NCBI RefSeq assembly: GCF_003217775.1
Contig: NZ_QJVJ01000001.1
Span: 682,001-746,000 of the forward strand
DNA: 64,000 bases
From: Paenibacillus flagellatus
GTDB lineage: Bacteria > Bacillota > Bacilli > Paenibacillales > NBRC-103111
Direction: 5' to 3'
Shown here: piece after piece, positions 1 through 8,155 of the stretch
Layout: each line of letters opens with the position of its first letter
Numbering within the stretch: the first letter of the stretch is position 1
The notes under the pieces: generated by a model
The model's database searches: none
What the model was told of the DNA's origin: nothing
The model's input: the letters and a program-made list of their open reading frames with translations, nothing else
Program-made: the position numbers and the translations under genes

Positions 1-37
1 TAGAGCGAAAATGAGCTTCTTGGATAATCGTAATATA

Positions 38-104
38 GGTCCGGAACGGACGCAACCGAAGCCCGCACGCCGGACCAGCAGGTCCGGAACGGACGCAACC
101 GAAG
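38..104. repeat. 24-bp direct repeat, two copies
   Basis: The 24-mer starting GGTCCGGAACGGACGCAACC occurs at 38-61 and again at 81-104, 43 bp start to start. Each copy contains a 13-bp inverted repeat (GTCCG-GAA-CGGAC). The left window edge may hide more copies. Function unknown. Confidence 0.8.
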
Positions 105-105
105 A

Positions 106-152
106 CAAAAAAGGAAAGCAGCGAAACGCCCGAGCGTTCCGGTCTGCTTTCC
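106..152 (-). terminator. Intrinsic terminator of the HtrA gene
   Basis: Read on the minus strand, GGAAAGCAG (from 152-144) pairs with CTGCTTTCC (121-113) and is followed by a run of U from the A-tract at 107-112. It lies just past the stop codon of the protease gene at 176. Confidence 0.85.
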
Positions 153-175
153 TCCCCGCATCATGACGATGACCG

Positions 176-1726
176 TCATTTCTTGTTCATATCGCCGATG
201 ATGACCGCCGTCGTCACTTTGGAGCCGTTGCGGACGACCGTCAGCGTGACTTTGTCGCCGACCTTCATGCTTTTGATTTTGTCGCGGAACGCTTCCGTAT
301 CCTTGATCTTCTCGCCGTTCACCTCGGTGATGACGTCATACGGCTGGAGATCGGCCTTGGACGCCGGGCTGCCCTGTACGACGGAAGCGACTACCGTACC
401 TTCCGCGTTGTCCAGCTTCAAGTCTTTGACGAGCTCCTCGGGTACGTCCTGGATGTTGACGCCGATATAAGGAAGCGGAATTTTGACGTTGTTCTTCAAG
501 TTTTCCAGAACGGACGTTACCGTGCTGGTCGGAATCGCGAAGCCGATCCCTTGCGCCTGCGCGCTGACCGCGGTATTGATCCCGATCACTTGGCCGTTCA
601 GGTTGAGCAGCGGTCCGCCGGAGTTGCCCGGGTTGATCGAGGCGTCCGTTTGCAGCAGATGCTGGTATTCGCGAGTGCCTTGATTGTCGGGAATGTCGAT
701 CGGACGCTCCTTCGCGCTCAGCACGCCCACCGTCACCGTATGGTCGAAGCCGTACGGGTTGCCGATCGCGACGACCCAATCGCCTACGTTGATGTCGTCC
801 GAGCTGCCCATCTCGAGCATGGAGAAGTCTTTGTCCTTCTTCTCGATTTTGAGCACCGCCAAGTCCAGGCTGTACTCCGAGCCGAGCAGCTTCGCCTTGA
901 ACGGCTCCGCATACCCCTGCACTTCGACTTCGATTTCGTCGGCGCCGTTGATGACGTGCTCGTTCGTCAAAATGTAGCCTTCCTTATCGAAAATGAAGCC
1001 GGAGCCCATCCCCGCCGACTGGCGCTGGCTTCCGTTATTGTTCGGCGTCTGCTGACGCTGGCCGTCGCCGAAGAAGAAGTTGAAAATATCGGAGTTCATG
1101 CCGCTTCTCGACCGGTTGGACGATTTCACGTACGTATTGATCTTGACGACGGCCGGGCTCGCGTTATTGACGATTTGCGAAATGTTGCCCGGACGGACGA
1201 CCGAGTCGAGCGCCGCCGTCGTGACACCGCCGTTGCCGCCGCTGCCGTTCGCCTTCGAAACCGACCCGGAGACGGCGCCGTTGTTCGTCGCCATCGCGCC
1301 GGCGTCGCCGAACAGGTTCATTTTGTCCGATGCGAACATCAGGCTGCCGACGACGACGGCTCCGGCCAAAAACGTGGCCATGTACGATTTGAGCGGATTC
1401 GATTTTTTCTTCGCATTGTTATAGTCCCACTGAGCGGCCGTCTGCTGCTGCAGCTGCCGGTCCGCCTCGGACGAATAGCCGTAATACGGACGCACCGGGC
1501 GCGGCGACGTAATTTCGACCTGCGACGTCCCCTGGTCCGACGAAGCCGTCGTCGTCTCGCTCGACTGCTCGTCTTGAATCGAAGACTTGAACGGCCCGTA
1601 CGAGTAATAGTAGGACGGCTTCTCCGTCTTGTCCGTCTGCTCTTCGCGAGCGTCCCGCCGTTCGTTTCCGTTGTCGTCCTGCTGCGGTTTAAAGAAATCG
1701 CTGTAATCGCGTTTGTTGTTATCCAT
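176..1726 (-). CDS. htrA: HtrA/DegP-family membrane-anchored serine protease with PDZ domain
   Basis: Envelope quality-control protease of 516 residues. An acidic, low-complexity cytoplasmic tail of about 110 residues contains Tyr-rich patches (YYYSYGPF, YYGYSS). One membrane anchor follows at about 115-133. The trypsin-like domain spans about 185-410 with the complete triad: His257 (TNEHV), Asp288 (LDLAV) and Ser369 (GNSGGPLL). A single PDZ domain (about 420-510) ends the protein. The start has GGAGGAG 8 nt upstream. HtrA proteins degrade or refold misfolded secreted proteins on the outer face of the membrane. It is a single-gene unit with its own terminator, three genes away from the liaFSR stress operon. 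The long disordered N-terminus is longer than in Bacillus HtrA. Confidence 0.95.
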   Translation of the reverse strand: MDNNKRDYSDFFKPQQDDNGNERRDAREEQTDKTEKPSYYYSYGPFKSSIQDEQSSETTTASSDQGTSQVEITSPRPVRPYYGYSSEADRQLQQQTAAQWDYNNAKKKSNPLKSYMATFLAGAVVVGSLMFASDKMNLFGDAGAMATNNGAVSGSVSKANGSGGNGGVTTAALDSVVRPGNISQIVNNASPAVVKINTYVKSSNRSRSGMNSDIFNFFFGDGQRQQTPNNNGSQRQSAGMGSGFIFDKEGYILTNEHVINGADEIEVEVQGYAEPFKAKLLGSEYSLDLAVLKIEKKDKDFSMLEMGSSDDINVGDWVVAIGNPYGFDHTVTVGVLSAKERPIDIPDNQGTREYQHLLQTDASINPGNSGGPLLNLNGQVIGINTAVSAQAQGIGFAIPTSTVTSVLENLKNNVKIPLPYIGVNIQDVPEELVKDLKLDNAEGTVVASVVQGSPASKADLQPYDVITEVNGEKIKDTEAFRDKIKSMKVGDKVTLTVVRNGSKVTTAVIIGDMNKK

Positions 1727-1885
1727 ACGAAATCTCCTCCTCCGGTTTGTTTCTCCCAGACGCTTCGTGTGCGCGCCGTCGTTCTATGTCTCTATCTTGC
1801 ACGCCGAACCTTAAACGAACATTAAAACAATCTGAATCGTTCCTAAAATGTCGGAGGAGGCGGATGGATTCTTCAATTCGCGCGG

Positions 1886-1918
1886 AAAAAAAACGGGCCC
1901 GCCCGTCAGGCGAGCCCC
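1886..1918 (-). terminator. Intrinsic terminator of yugN
   Basis: On the minus strand GGGCTCGCC and GGGCGGGCCCG form a GC-rich stem with a TGAC loop, followed by eight U (A-tract 1886-1893). The 5' arm includes the last codons and stop of the yugN gene. Confidence 0.85.
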
Positions 1919-2322
1919 CGCTCCACTTGCCGCAGCAGCTCCGTCCCGCGGTTTACCCAATGCTCTTCCACGTCGGCGTCCTTGTCGACCGGGTCCTGAA
2001 ACTGGTCGACCAAAGCTCCGTACGTGCGCGGAACGGCTTCCGCGTCCAGCCCTTCGTTATACAGATGCTTCAGCACATACGGCTGGCCGAATTGGATCTG
2101 CGTCCCCGTATTCGTCGATTCCCCGCCCTCGAGCCGGCCTCGGATCACTTCGAACGGCAGCCGCAGCCACACTTTATTCGCCTCGTCCAATGCGCGGTCG
2201 AAGCTGCCGTGATCGTAGTCCCAATTGCCCCCGAGCGTAAAGCCGAACCGCTGCGCATAGTCCTTGAACCGGTCGAATTCGTCGGTACGGTTCTCCAAAA
2301 CGGATTGTATCGGTTTCATGGC
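1906..2322 (-). CDS. yugN: YugN-like family protein
   Basis: A protein of 138 residues with the features of the YugN-like family: start MKPIQSVLE and the segment GGNWDYDHGSFDRALD, followed by a region on Leu/Pro/Phe-rich strands. The start at 2322 is chosen over one seven codons upstream because AAGGAG lies 6 nt before it. The family is widespread in Bacillaceae and has no established biochemical role. It follows the liaR gene on the same strand with a 58-bp gap and no terminator between, so it may be the last gene of the lia transcript; its own terminator overlaps the stop. Confidence 0.85.
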   Translation of the reverse strand, partial: AMKPIQSVLENRTDEFDRFKDYAQRFGFTLGGNWDYDHGSFDRALDEANKVWLRLPFEVIRGRLEGGESTNTGTQIQFGQPYVLKHLYNEGLDAEAVPRTYGALVDQFQDPVDKDADVEEHWVNRGTELLRQVERGLA

Positions 2323-2380
2323 GTACTCCTTCGCTTTTTCCAATAGCTTGGGCCAATCGCGCCGATTTTATCCCCGTTCC

Positions 2381-3055
2381 TCAAGCGCCGGTCTTGCCGC
2401 TCCAGCCTTTGCGGTGGGCGTAAATGGCCAGCTGCGTCCGGTCCTCCGCCTCGCACTTCATGAGCAGGTTGCTCACATGGGTTTTGACCGTCTTGATGCT
2501 GATATGCAGCTCGTCGGCGATATCTTTGTTCGACTTGCCGTCGGCGATCAGAAGCAGCACCTCCATCTCCCGGCTCGTCAGCCCTTCGCCGTCGTCCTGC
2601 CCCGATTGGGTCGACCGCTGCCGCAATCCCCTCGTCAACGCTTGCGACACCTCGGCGTTCATCACCTGCAAGCCGCGGTGCGAGCTGCGGATGACGTGGG
2701 CCAATTCGTCGGAGGAGACCGTCTTCAGGACGTAGGTGACCGCTCCGGCTTCGACCGCCTGAAGCACCTTCTCGTCCTCCAGGAAGCTGGTCAGCAGAAT
2801 GACCTTCACGTGCGGATAAAGCCGAGCGACTTCGCGGGTCGTCTCGACGCCGTCCATCAGCGGCATCATCAAGTCCATCAAAATAATGTCGGGCAGCTTC
2901 TCGGAGCCGCCCCGCTCCAGCATGTCCAGCGCGTCCTTGCCGTTCGCCGCTTCGCCGACGACGACGAAATCGCCCTCCATCGACAAATACGTTTTCAATC
3001 CGAGCCTGACCATATCGTGATCGTCCACGATCATGATTTTCATCGCCGTTTCCAT
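2381..3055 (-). CDS. liaR: LiaR/VraR-type response regulator (NarL/LuxR output)
   Basis: Response regulator of 224 residues. The receiver domain holds the acidic pair Asp11-Asp12, the phospho-acceptor Asp61 (ILMDLMMP), a Thr in VILLTS and a Lys in YVLKT. A LuxR-type helix-turn-helix with SNKDIADELHISIKTVKTH is at the C-terminus. It answers the adjacent LiaS kinase and activates cell-envelope stress genes in the LiaFSR/VraTSR family. The start ATG at 3055 overlaps the kinase stop (TAATG), and AGGAG sits 8 nt upstream, which indicates translational coupling. A second in-frame ATG four codons in (3043) is less well placed. Confidence 0.93.
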   Translation of the reverse strand: METAMKIMIVDDHDMVRLGLKTYLSMEGDFVVVGEAANGKDALDMLERGGSEKLPDIILMDLMMPLMDGVETTREVARLYPHVKVILLTSFLEDEKVLQAVEAGAVTYVLKTVSSDELAHVIRSSHRGLQVMNAEVSQALTRGLRQRSTQSGQDDGEGLTSREMEVLLLIADGKSNKDIADELHISIKTVKTHVSNLLMKCEAEDRTQLAIYAHRKGWSGKTGA

Positions 3056-4131
3056 TACGAACGCTCCTGTTCCTCGGGCGGATTCGGATTCGGTTTCGCT
3101 TCCTTCGCCGCCGCAAATTTCGGTATGCTCACCTTGAGCCGGGTGCCGGCCCCGGACTTGCTCCGCACGTCCATGTCGCCCCCCAGCTTCTGCGCGCGCT
3201 CCCGCATCGTCGACAATCCGTACGAATTGGCGCGCGCCTGATCGGTATGGAAGCCGAGGCCGTCGTCGTTGATTTGCAGCACATACTGGTTGCCGTTGTC
3301 GTGAAGCGACAAGGCGACGTGTTTGGCCGACGCATGCTTGACGACGTTGGCCATTCCTTCCTGCACGATCAGGAACAGCTGATGCTCGATACCGTCGGAC
3401 AGCGGGCCGTTCAAGCGAATATCCATCGACCCTTGCAGCCCGTTTTGCCGGCAATAGTCGGGGAACCATTTGTCGAGCGCCTCGGACAGCCTTCTCCCCT
3501 CCAGCTCAATCGGTCTCAGCTGGGCGATCATGCTGCGCAGCTGCTTCTGTGTCAGGTTGGACATCGTGACGAGCTGCTCGAGGATCGGTCCCGCCGCCTC
3601 CGTCTGCCCCCGCTCCATCATCTTCGCCAGCGACGACGCGGACATATGGATCGCGAACATTTGCTGGCTGACCGTATCGTGCAAGTCCCGTGCCAGCCGC
3701 TTCCGCTCCTCGATGACGGCCGCTTCGTTGGACTGCGCCTGGAGCATGACGTTCTCCTCGCCGACTTGCTGGAGCAGCATGATTCTCCTCTCGAGCGAGG
3801 ACGCCATCTCGTTGAAATCTTCGTATATACGGTCGAATGGATCCATCCCCAAGGGACGGACCCGTTCTCCCAAATTGCCGCTCGCCAGCTGCAGGATGGC
3901 CAAGTGCAGGGCGTCGATTTTTCGTTGAAGCTGCGTAACGATCATATAAACGATGACGAGGCCGGCCACGACGAGCGCGACCACGTATTCGACCCACATG
4001 CCGTTCTCGCTCAGCGCCTCCCGCCAGTAAATCCAGCCGAGCGCGAAGCCGCCGATGACGACGGCGAGCGCGCCCAGGAAGTAGGTGAGCAGCTGCCACT
4101 TGATATTGATCGATCTGCTGAGCTTGTTCAT
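3055..4131 (-). CDS. liaS: LiaS/VraS-type sensor histidine kinase
   Basis: A 358-residue kinase with two membrane segments (about 14-36 and 46-65) and almost no extracellular loop, the intramembrane-sensing design of LiaS. A HAMP-like linker follows, then the HisKA_3 phospho-acceptor box ERKRLARDLHD with His151, and an HATPase domain with NVVKHA (N box) and NDDGLGF (G1). It should phosphorylate LiaR and be held inactive by LiaF. Its start overlaps the LiaF stop by ATGA, so the three proteins are translated as a unit. The C-terminus has a short Pro/Asn-rich tail. Confidence 0.93.
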   Translation of the reverse strand: MNKLSRSINIKWQLLTYFLGALAVVIGGFALGWIYWREALSENGMWVEYVVALVVAGLVIVYMIVTQLQRKIDALHLAILQLASGNLGERVRPLGMDPFDRIYEDFNEMASSLERRIMLLQQVGEENVMLQAQSNEAAVIEERKRLARDLHDTVSQQMFAIHMSASSLAKMMERGQTEAAGPILEQLVTMSNLTQKQLRSMIAQLRPIELEGRRLSEALDKWFPDYCRQNGLQGSMDIRLNGPLSDGIEHQLFLIVQEGMANVVKHASAKHVALSLHDNGNQYVLQINDDGLGFHTDQARANSYGLSTMRERAQKLGGDMDVRSKSGAGTRLKVSIPKFAAAKEAKPNPNPPEEQERS

Positions 4132-5159
4132 CCGACCCGCTTCACCCGCACATCGCCGATAAACATGCTCACTTGGATCCGGATGCGCTTCTCCGCTTCA
4201 TGGTACTGCGGGGACTCCGCCCGCATGTTGCGGAACAGCCCCCCCTCCCACCGGTCGAATACGCTCATGTCGCCGAGAAAAGCCGAAGCCTGAACGCTGA
4301 CGTCGAGCTGGACGTCGTTCGGCACATATACTTTCACGTCGCCAATGAACGCCGATACGGTGATCGTGGTTTCTCCGTACGGGATGTTCGCCCGGGTCAA
4401 ATCGATCTCCGTGTCCCCGATGAAGTGGGAGACGTTGAGCGGCCGCAGCTCCCAATAATCCCGGCCGATTCGCAGGTCGCCGATGAAATTGTGCCGGTTG
4501 TCCACATCGCACGACGAATGGCCGCTATAGCCGTGCTTATATTGCTTCCATTCGTGCTTGAACTCGTGCTTCCATTCGCGCTTTCGCCGCTTCCATTCCT
4601 GCTTCGCCTCGTGCCACTGCTCGCGGTGGCCGTTCCAATGCGGCCGCTCGGGCGGCGGTGGCGGCGGCGGAGGCGTCAGCGGCGGTTCGCCGCCGAACGG
4701 TGCGTCCGGACCTTTCCCGTTCACGCCTTCGTCCGGGCCCATACCGATCGTACCGTCAACCCCGCTCGAGTACGGCTGCCAATCTTTCGGCGTATAAGGC
4801 TTCTGAGGAGGCTTCGGGCGGAACAGCATCCGGAAGCCGAACAAGATCAGGACGACGGGAATCGCGAATTTGAACAAATCGTCGATGCCGAAATCCGGAA
4901 TCCAGCCGAAATTGTTGTTCAAGAACGCGAGGCCGAGGCCGATCATCAGCAGCCCCCATATGAATCCGCCGCCGTGCCGGTGATGGCGCTGCGCGAACAA
5001 GCCTTGCAGACCGATCGCGATCAGGACGACCGGCCAGAAGTGCGAGACGATGTACCCGAGATCGACGTCGATGACGTCGGTCTGGTTCAGCAAAAAGACG
5101 ATGCCGATCCCGATCAGCACGAAGCCGCCGATCGACTTGCCCCAAAAATCGTTTCTCAT
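4128..5159 (-). CDS. liaF: LiaF-like membrane protein with polyproline and Trp-heptad linker
   Basis: A 343-residue protein. Residues 1-115 hold four hydrophobic segments (about 10-24, 37-54, 64-80, 98-112) of the DUF5668/LiaF N-terminal type. Residues 225-343 form the LiaF-like C-terminal beta domain with repeated FIGD/FLGD turns. In other bacteria LiaF inhibits LiaS until the envelope is stressed. The linker is unusual: eight prolines at 163-170, then a basic stretch in which Trp occurs at 175, 182, 189 and 196, exactly every seven residues, followed by Phe200, Trp204 and Tyr207. First gene of the liaF-liaS-liaR operon; GGAGG is 8 nt before the ATG. Confidence 0.88.
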   Translation of the reverse strand: MRNDFWGKSIGGFVLIGIGIVFLLNQTDVIDVDLGYIVSHFWPVVLIAIGLQGLFAQRHHRHGGGFIWGLLMIGLGLAFLNNNFGWIPDFGIDDLFKFAIPVVLILFGFRMLFRPKPPQKPYTPKDWQPYSSGVDGTIGMGPDEGVNGKGPDAPFGGEPPLTPPPPPPPPERPHWNGHREQWHEAKQEWKRRKREWKHEFKHEWKQYKHGYSGHSSCDVDNRHNFIGDLRIGRDYWELRPLNVSHFIGDTEIDLTRANIPYGETTITVSAFIGDVKVYVPNDVQLDVSVQASAFLGDMSVFDRWEGGLFRNMRAESPQYHEAEKRIRIQVSMFIGDVRVKRVG

Positions 5160-5206
5160 CGTAAATTCCTCCAGCGATGGGCCTTAAAGCCCGTTTCCGT
5201 ACTTTC

Positions 5207-5234
5207 ATTGTAGAGGATGCGGCGCAAGAAACAA
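5207..5234 (-). promoter_or_regulatory. Possible sigma-A promoter of liaFSR
   Basis: Minus-strand TTGTTT (5234-5229), a 16-bp spacer and TACAAT (5212-5207), about 50 bp before the liaF start. The -35 is a weak match. Confidence 0.4.
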
Positions 5235-5306
5235 AGAGTCGGCGGATTGATTCGTCCCTCGGTCTCGAGACGGAGGAGGAAGCGCGACCCGGAATCCGCG
5301 ACATAA

Positions 5307-5351
5307 CGGCAAAAAGCCGCACCATCCGTCCGGATGTGCAGCTTTTTGCCG
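5307..5351 (-). terminator. Hairpin terminator after the DUF4855 gene
   Basis: CGGCAAAAAGC (5307-5317) pairs with GCTTTTTGCCG (5341-5351), with an inner GCAC.ATCCG/CGGATGTGC stem. On the minus strand the T-run is at the base of the stem. It lies between the DUF4855 stop and the liaF promoter. Confidence 0.65.
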
Positions 5352-5383
5352 CGGAAACGTTTGACAGGCCGGCTTCGCCCCGC

Positions 5384-7093
5384 TTACGGCTTCGCGTACG
5401 TTCCTTTCACGAACCGATACGTCCACTCGTACGTTTCGCGAGCGACCGGATCGGTGCTCGTCGCCGCGCGCAGGAACGTGTCGCCGCCTTGATAATACGC
5501 CATGAAGGCGTCCGTCATGTAGCCGTAGTCGATGCCGCCGTTCAAATAGGCGAGATAGCGGCCGCGCCAGACGTCGCCGTCCGAAGTCGGGGCGCCCGGC
5601 TTGACGATGCCTTCGTGGGTTTCGATCTCGATGCCCATGCCGTAACGCTTCGCATAGCTGGCCGCCTCCGTAATGCGCGAGTCCGGCGTCGTCGTCGTGA
5701 AGAAGTAGTTCGGCTGCAGCACGGCGGCGTCGAAGCCGAGTTCCTTCCACTGATAAAACCGGTTGGCGTCGAAGAACGGGATCCAGAAAAACTTCTTGTT
5801 TTCGCCGTGGACGAGATCGCTCGTATACCGGATCAAGTCTTCCTCGTGGGAGGAGCTCAAGCTTACCTTCTCGCTAAGCCAATACATCGCCGCCAGCTCG
5901 AGGTTGGAGTAAGCCCCTTGGTCCCACAGCTCCATCGCTTTGTCGATATACCATTTGACGGCCTTCTGCTTATTCGCATACGCCTGCTCGTGGCCGACGA
6001 CCGCGTAGTCGAAGTTTTCCGACACGCCGTCCCCGTCCACGTCGCCGAACTGCGATTGCTTGACGGCCGGGTACGGGATCATGAGCGACACCTTCACTTT
6101 ATGCGACGGGTCGCCGAGCTTTTGAGCCGTCTCCTTCGCAGCCTCGTTCAACTGCTGCATGTCGCCTTCGGCGGCGAACGTCTTGTTCAAATACCATTCC
6201 CAGTCCTCCTTGTTGGAAGGAGTCCCGCTTTCCATAAAGCTGCGCTTGGACGGCGCGTTCAGGCCGAGATACAGGACGCCGTCGAAAAACCAGTCCTTCG
6301 GCTGCCGATTCGCGTCGACGTAGCTGATATACGGCACGATGGCGTCCTTCATCCAGTCGCCGAAACCGTTTGCATACCAGCCGTTATAAAGCAGCACGAG
6401 GTCGTGGATGCCGGCCGTCGCTTCCCCGGCTTTCAAGTAACCCGGCTCGGCAACCGGCTTGTCGCTATCCTTCGGCAAATGCTTGGCAGAATGCGCCTTG
6501 CCGTTGACGCCCCAAATTTCGATTTCGTCGACGAACACCCAGACGTCGGTCGTGAACTCGACTTTCACGTACCGGGCCGTCACCATCGTCGCGTTCGGAT
6601 TGCCTCGCGGCAAGCCGTCGACCGCTCCGTCCCAGACGTAATCCTGCTTGAGCGGCTGCGGGCCGGTTTCGTACAGCGGAATCGAGCTGTTGATGTCGGC
6701 GAGCGTCCCCCATTCTTCCCCGTCTTCGGATACGAGTACGCGAACCTTTTGCGGAAAATGAATGCCCGCCGCCGTATCCTGCATGAAATGCGCCTTCACC
6801 TTGGATACGGACTGCACCTGACCCAAATCGAACGAAACGGTGCGCTGCATGCCGCGGAGATGCGCCTGCCATTTCGGATCCGAATAGGCGTTGCCCGCAT
6901 ATTGGCCGTCCGTCAGCTCGTTCCCCGAATCCGGATAGCTCGCCGAAGGCGGCGCGGACAGCTGGTAGGAGAGACCCGCAGCCAAATTGACAGGAGCGGG
7001 GTCCGCCGGAGGAGCCGCGTACGCGGCGGGGATAGCCGTCAACGTCAGAGCGGCGGCGGCGGCCAGAGAAATAAAGCGCTTTCTAAAAGGCAT
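5384..7093 (-). CDS. Secreted discoidin-like/DUF4855 protein
   Basis: A 569-residue exported protein. The signal peptide has a basic MPFRKR start, a hydrophobic core and cleavage near AYA-AP. Residues about 25-190 look like an F5/8 type C (discoidin-like) carbohydrate-binding fold (FDLGQVQSVSKVK, VTARYVKVEF, VDEIEIWG). The rest, about 215-565, matches DUF4855 (HDLVLLYNGW, WFFDGVLYLG, IPFFDANRFYQW, LQPNYFF), a family likely to act on glycans. The start at 7093 is preferred to the GTG three codons upstream because AAGGAG is 8 nt before it. Single gene with its own terminator. The enzymatic activity is not established by what I can see. Confidence 0.85.
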   Translation of the reverse strand: MPFRKRFISLAAAAALTLTAIPAAYAAPPADPAPVNLAAGLSYQLSAPPSASYPDSGNELTDGQYAGNAYSDPKWQAHLRGMQRTVSFDLGQVQSVSKVKAHFMQDTAAGIHFPQKVRVLVSEDGEEWGTLADINSSIPLYETGPQPLKQDYVWDGAVDGLPRGNPNATMVTARYVKVEFTTDVWVFVDEIEIWGVNGKAHSAKHLPKDSDKPVAEPGYLKAGEATAGIHDLVLLYNGWYANGFGDWMKDAIVPYISYVDANRQPKDWFFDGVLYLGLNAPSKRSFMESGTPSNKEDWEWYLNKTFAAEGDMQQLNEAAKETAQKLGDPSHKVKVSLMIPYPAVKQSQFGDVDGDGVSENFDYAVVGHEQAYANKQKAVKWYIDKAMELWDQGAYSNLELAAMYWLSEKVSLSSSHEEDLIRYTSDLVHGENKKFFWIPFFDANRFYQWKELGFDAAVLQPNYFFTTTTPDSRITEAASYAKRYGMGIEIETHEGIVKPGAPTSDGDVWRGRYLAYLNGGIDYGYMTDAFMAYYQGGDTFLRAATSTDPVARETYEWTYRFVKGTYAKP

Positions 7094-7243
7094 CAACTTC
7101 ACTCCTTAACGTGATATGACTGACATTGTGGATATTCGCACTCTTCTGAACTTTTCCTCCTTTCCGACATCGACGTAACGGATATAATCTCCATAACGTG
7201 ACTTTCGTCCCATCCCCCGTGCACGACGGGACATGAAGACGGC

Positions 7244-7269
7244 AAAAAAGGGAGCCCGATCAGGCTCCC
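7244..7269 (-). terminator. Intrinsic terminator of the spore-protein gene
   Basis: GGGAGCC (7250-7256) and GGCTCCC (7263-7269) form a 7-bp stem. On the minus strand six U follow (A-tract 7244-7249). Confidence 0.85.
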
Positions 7270-7294
7270 TTCCGTTTCCGTTCGACTCTTATCG

Positions 7295-7417
7295 TTATTC
7301 GCGGTTGGCGTTTTGGTTCGCATTGTTTTGCGCCGCGTTGTTTTTGTTGGCGCGAGCGGCTACTTCTTCGGCAAATTCAGCGTTGTTCTGCTGATTTTTG
7401 TTTTTGTTCTTCGCCAT
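7295..7417 (-). CDS. Short Asn/Gln-rich small acid-soluble spore protein (gamma-type-like)
   Basis: A 40-residue protein, MAKNKNKNQQNNAEFAEEVA at the start, 13 Asn in 40 residues, no Cys, Trp or aromatic residue except one Phe. The Asn/Gln/Ala composition and the single EFA(E)E block resemble one repeat of gamma-type small acid-soluble spore proteins, which serve as amino acid stores during germination. The Shine-Dalgarno GGAGGTGAT is strong, with 5 nt to the ATG, and a dedicated terminator follows, so this is a real gene although very short. The family assignment is from composition and could be wrong; another minor spore protein is the alternative. Confidence 0.75.
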   Translation of the reverse strand: MAKNKNKNQQNNAEFAEEVAARANKNNAAQNNANQNANRE

Positions 7418-7488
7418 GTCGATCACCTCCACATGACGTATTATTTGACGGGGTCGTCGCTTTTATGTAAGGCTCCCGGGACCGGACG

Positions 7489-8013
7489 CTACTCGGGCTT
7501 CAAATACGGGTCGGTCAGCATGGCCCTCAGCTGCTCCTTGCCGCGGTGGATGCGCGCTTTGACCGTACCGAGCGGCAGCTCCATCTTGTCGGCGATTTCC
7601 TTGTCCTTCATGTCGTATACGAATTTGTACGTGAGAATATGTCTCGTTTTGTCGTCGAGCTTGCCGATTTCCTCGAAAATGATGTTACGGATTACCCGTT
7701 CCTCGACGCCCTCGCTCGACACGAGCGACAGACCGTTTTCTTCCGAAAGCGACACGGCGACCTTGCGCTTGAGCATGTTGTAGGCGGTGTTCGTCGCGAT
7801 CACCTTGGCCCACTGGATCAGCTTGTCCCGTTCGCGAAGCGTATCGAGCTTGCGCAATATTTTGACCCACGATTCCTGAACCGCATCCATCGCTTCGCTC
7901 TTGTTGCGCATAATCGAATAGGTGACGATGAACATTTGCTTGTACACGTCGAGCAGCAACGCCTCTTGCTCGTCCCGGGTTTCGGAGTCGGTATGAATCA
8001 AACTCGTCCACAT
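7489..8013 (-). CDS. ECF-type RNA polymerase sigma factor
   Basis: A sigma factor of 174 residues with region 2 (YSIMRNKSEAMDAVQESWVK, then LIQWAKVIATNTAYNMLKR) and region 4 (KFVYDMKDKEIADKMELPLGTVKARIHRGKEQL). It would direct RNA polymerase to an extracytoplasmic-function regulon. The start at 8013 is chosen because AGGAG lies 9 nt upstream; the ATG at 8022 abuts that sequence and a TTG at 8016 is also possible. No anti-sigma gene is adjacent; the neighbours are the short spore protein (72 bp downstream) and a 3D-domain protein. How it is kept inactive cannot be read from the sequence. Confidence 0.92.
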   Translation of the reverse strand: MWTSLIHTDSETRDEQEALLLDVYKQMFIVTYSIMRNKSEAMDAVQESWVKILRKLDTLRERDKLIQWAKVIATNTAYNMLKRKVAVSLSEENGLSLVSSEGVEERVIRNIIFEEIGKLDDKTRHILTYKFVYDMKDKEIADKMELPLGTVKARIHRGKEQLRAMLTDPYLKPE

Positions 8014-8096
8014 CAAGCTCATCTCCTAGAAAATAGGAATTTTCCCACTCGCATGAATGCGCTTTCCATATGGAACATTTTAGCATATCGGCGTCG

Positions 8097-8147
8097 AAAA
8101 AAAAAGAAACCAATGGTCCCGGGTCGACAAACCGGTCCATCGGTTTC
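8097..8147 (-). terminator. Intrinsic terminator of the 3D-domain gene
   Basis: On the minus strand GAAACCGATGG (8147-8137) pairs with CCATTGGTTTC (8116-8106) with one G-U pair, followed by nine U (8105-8097). Confidence 0.85.
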
Positions 8148-8155
8148 CTTGATCG

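Noticed and set aside
551-1825. Plus-strand frame of 424 codons
   Set aside because: Antisense to the HtrA gene, very Arg-rich shadow.
7099-7323. Minus-strand 74-codon frame between DUF4855 gene and spore protein
   Set aside because: Contains the spore-protein terminator and overlaps that gene in another frame; no ribosome site.
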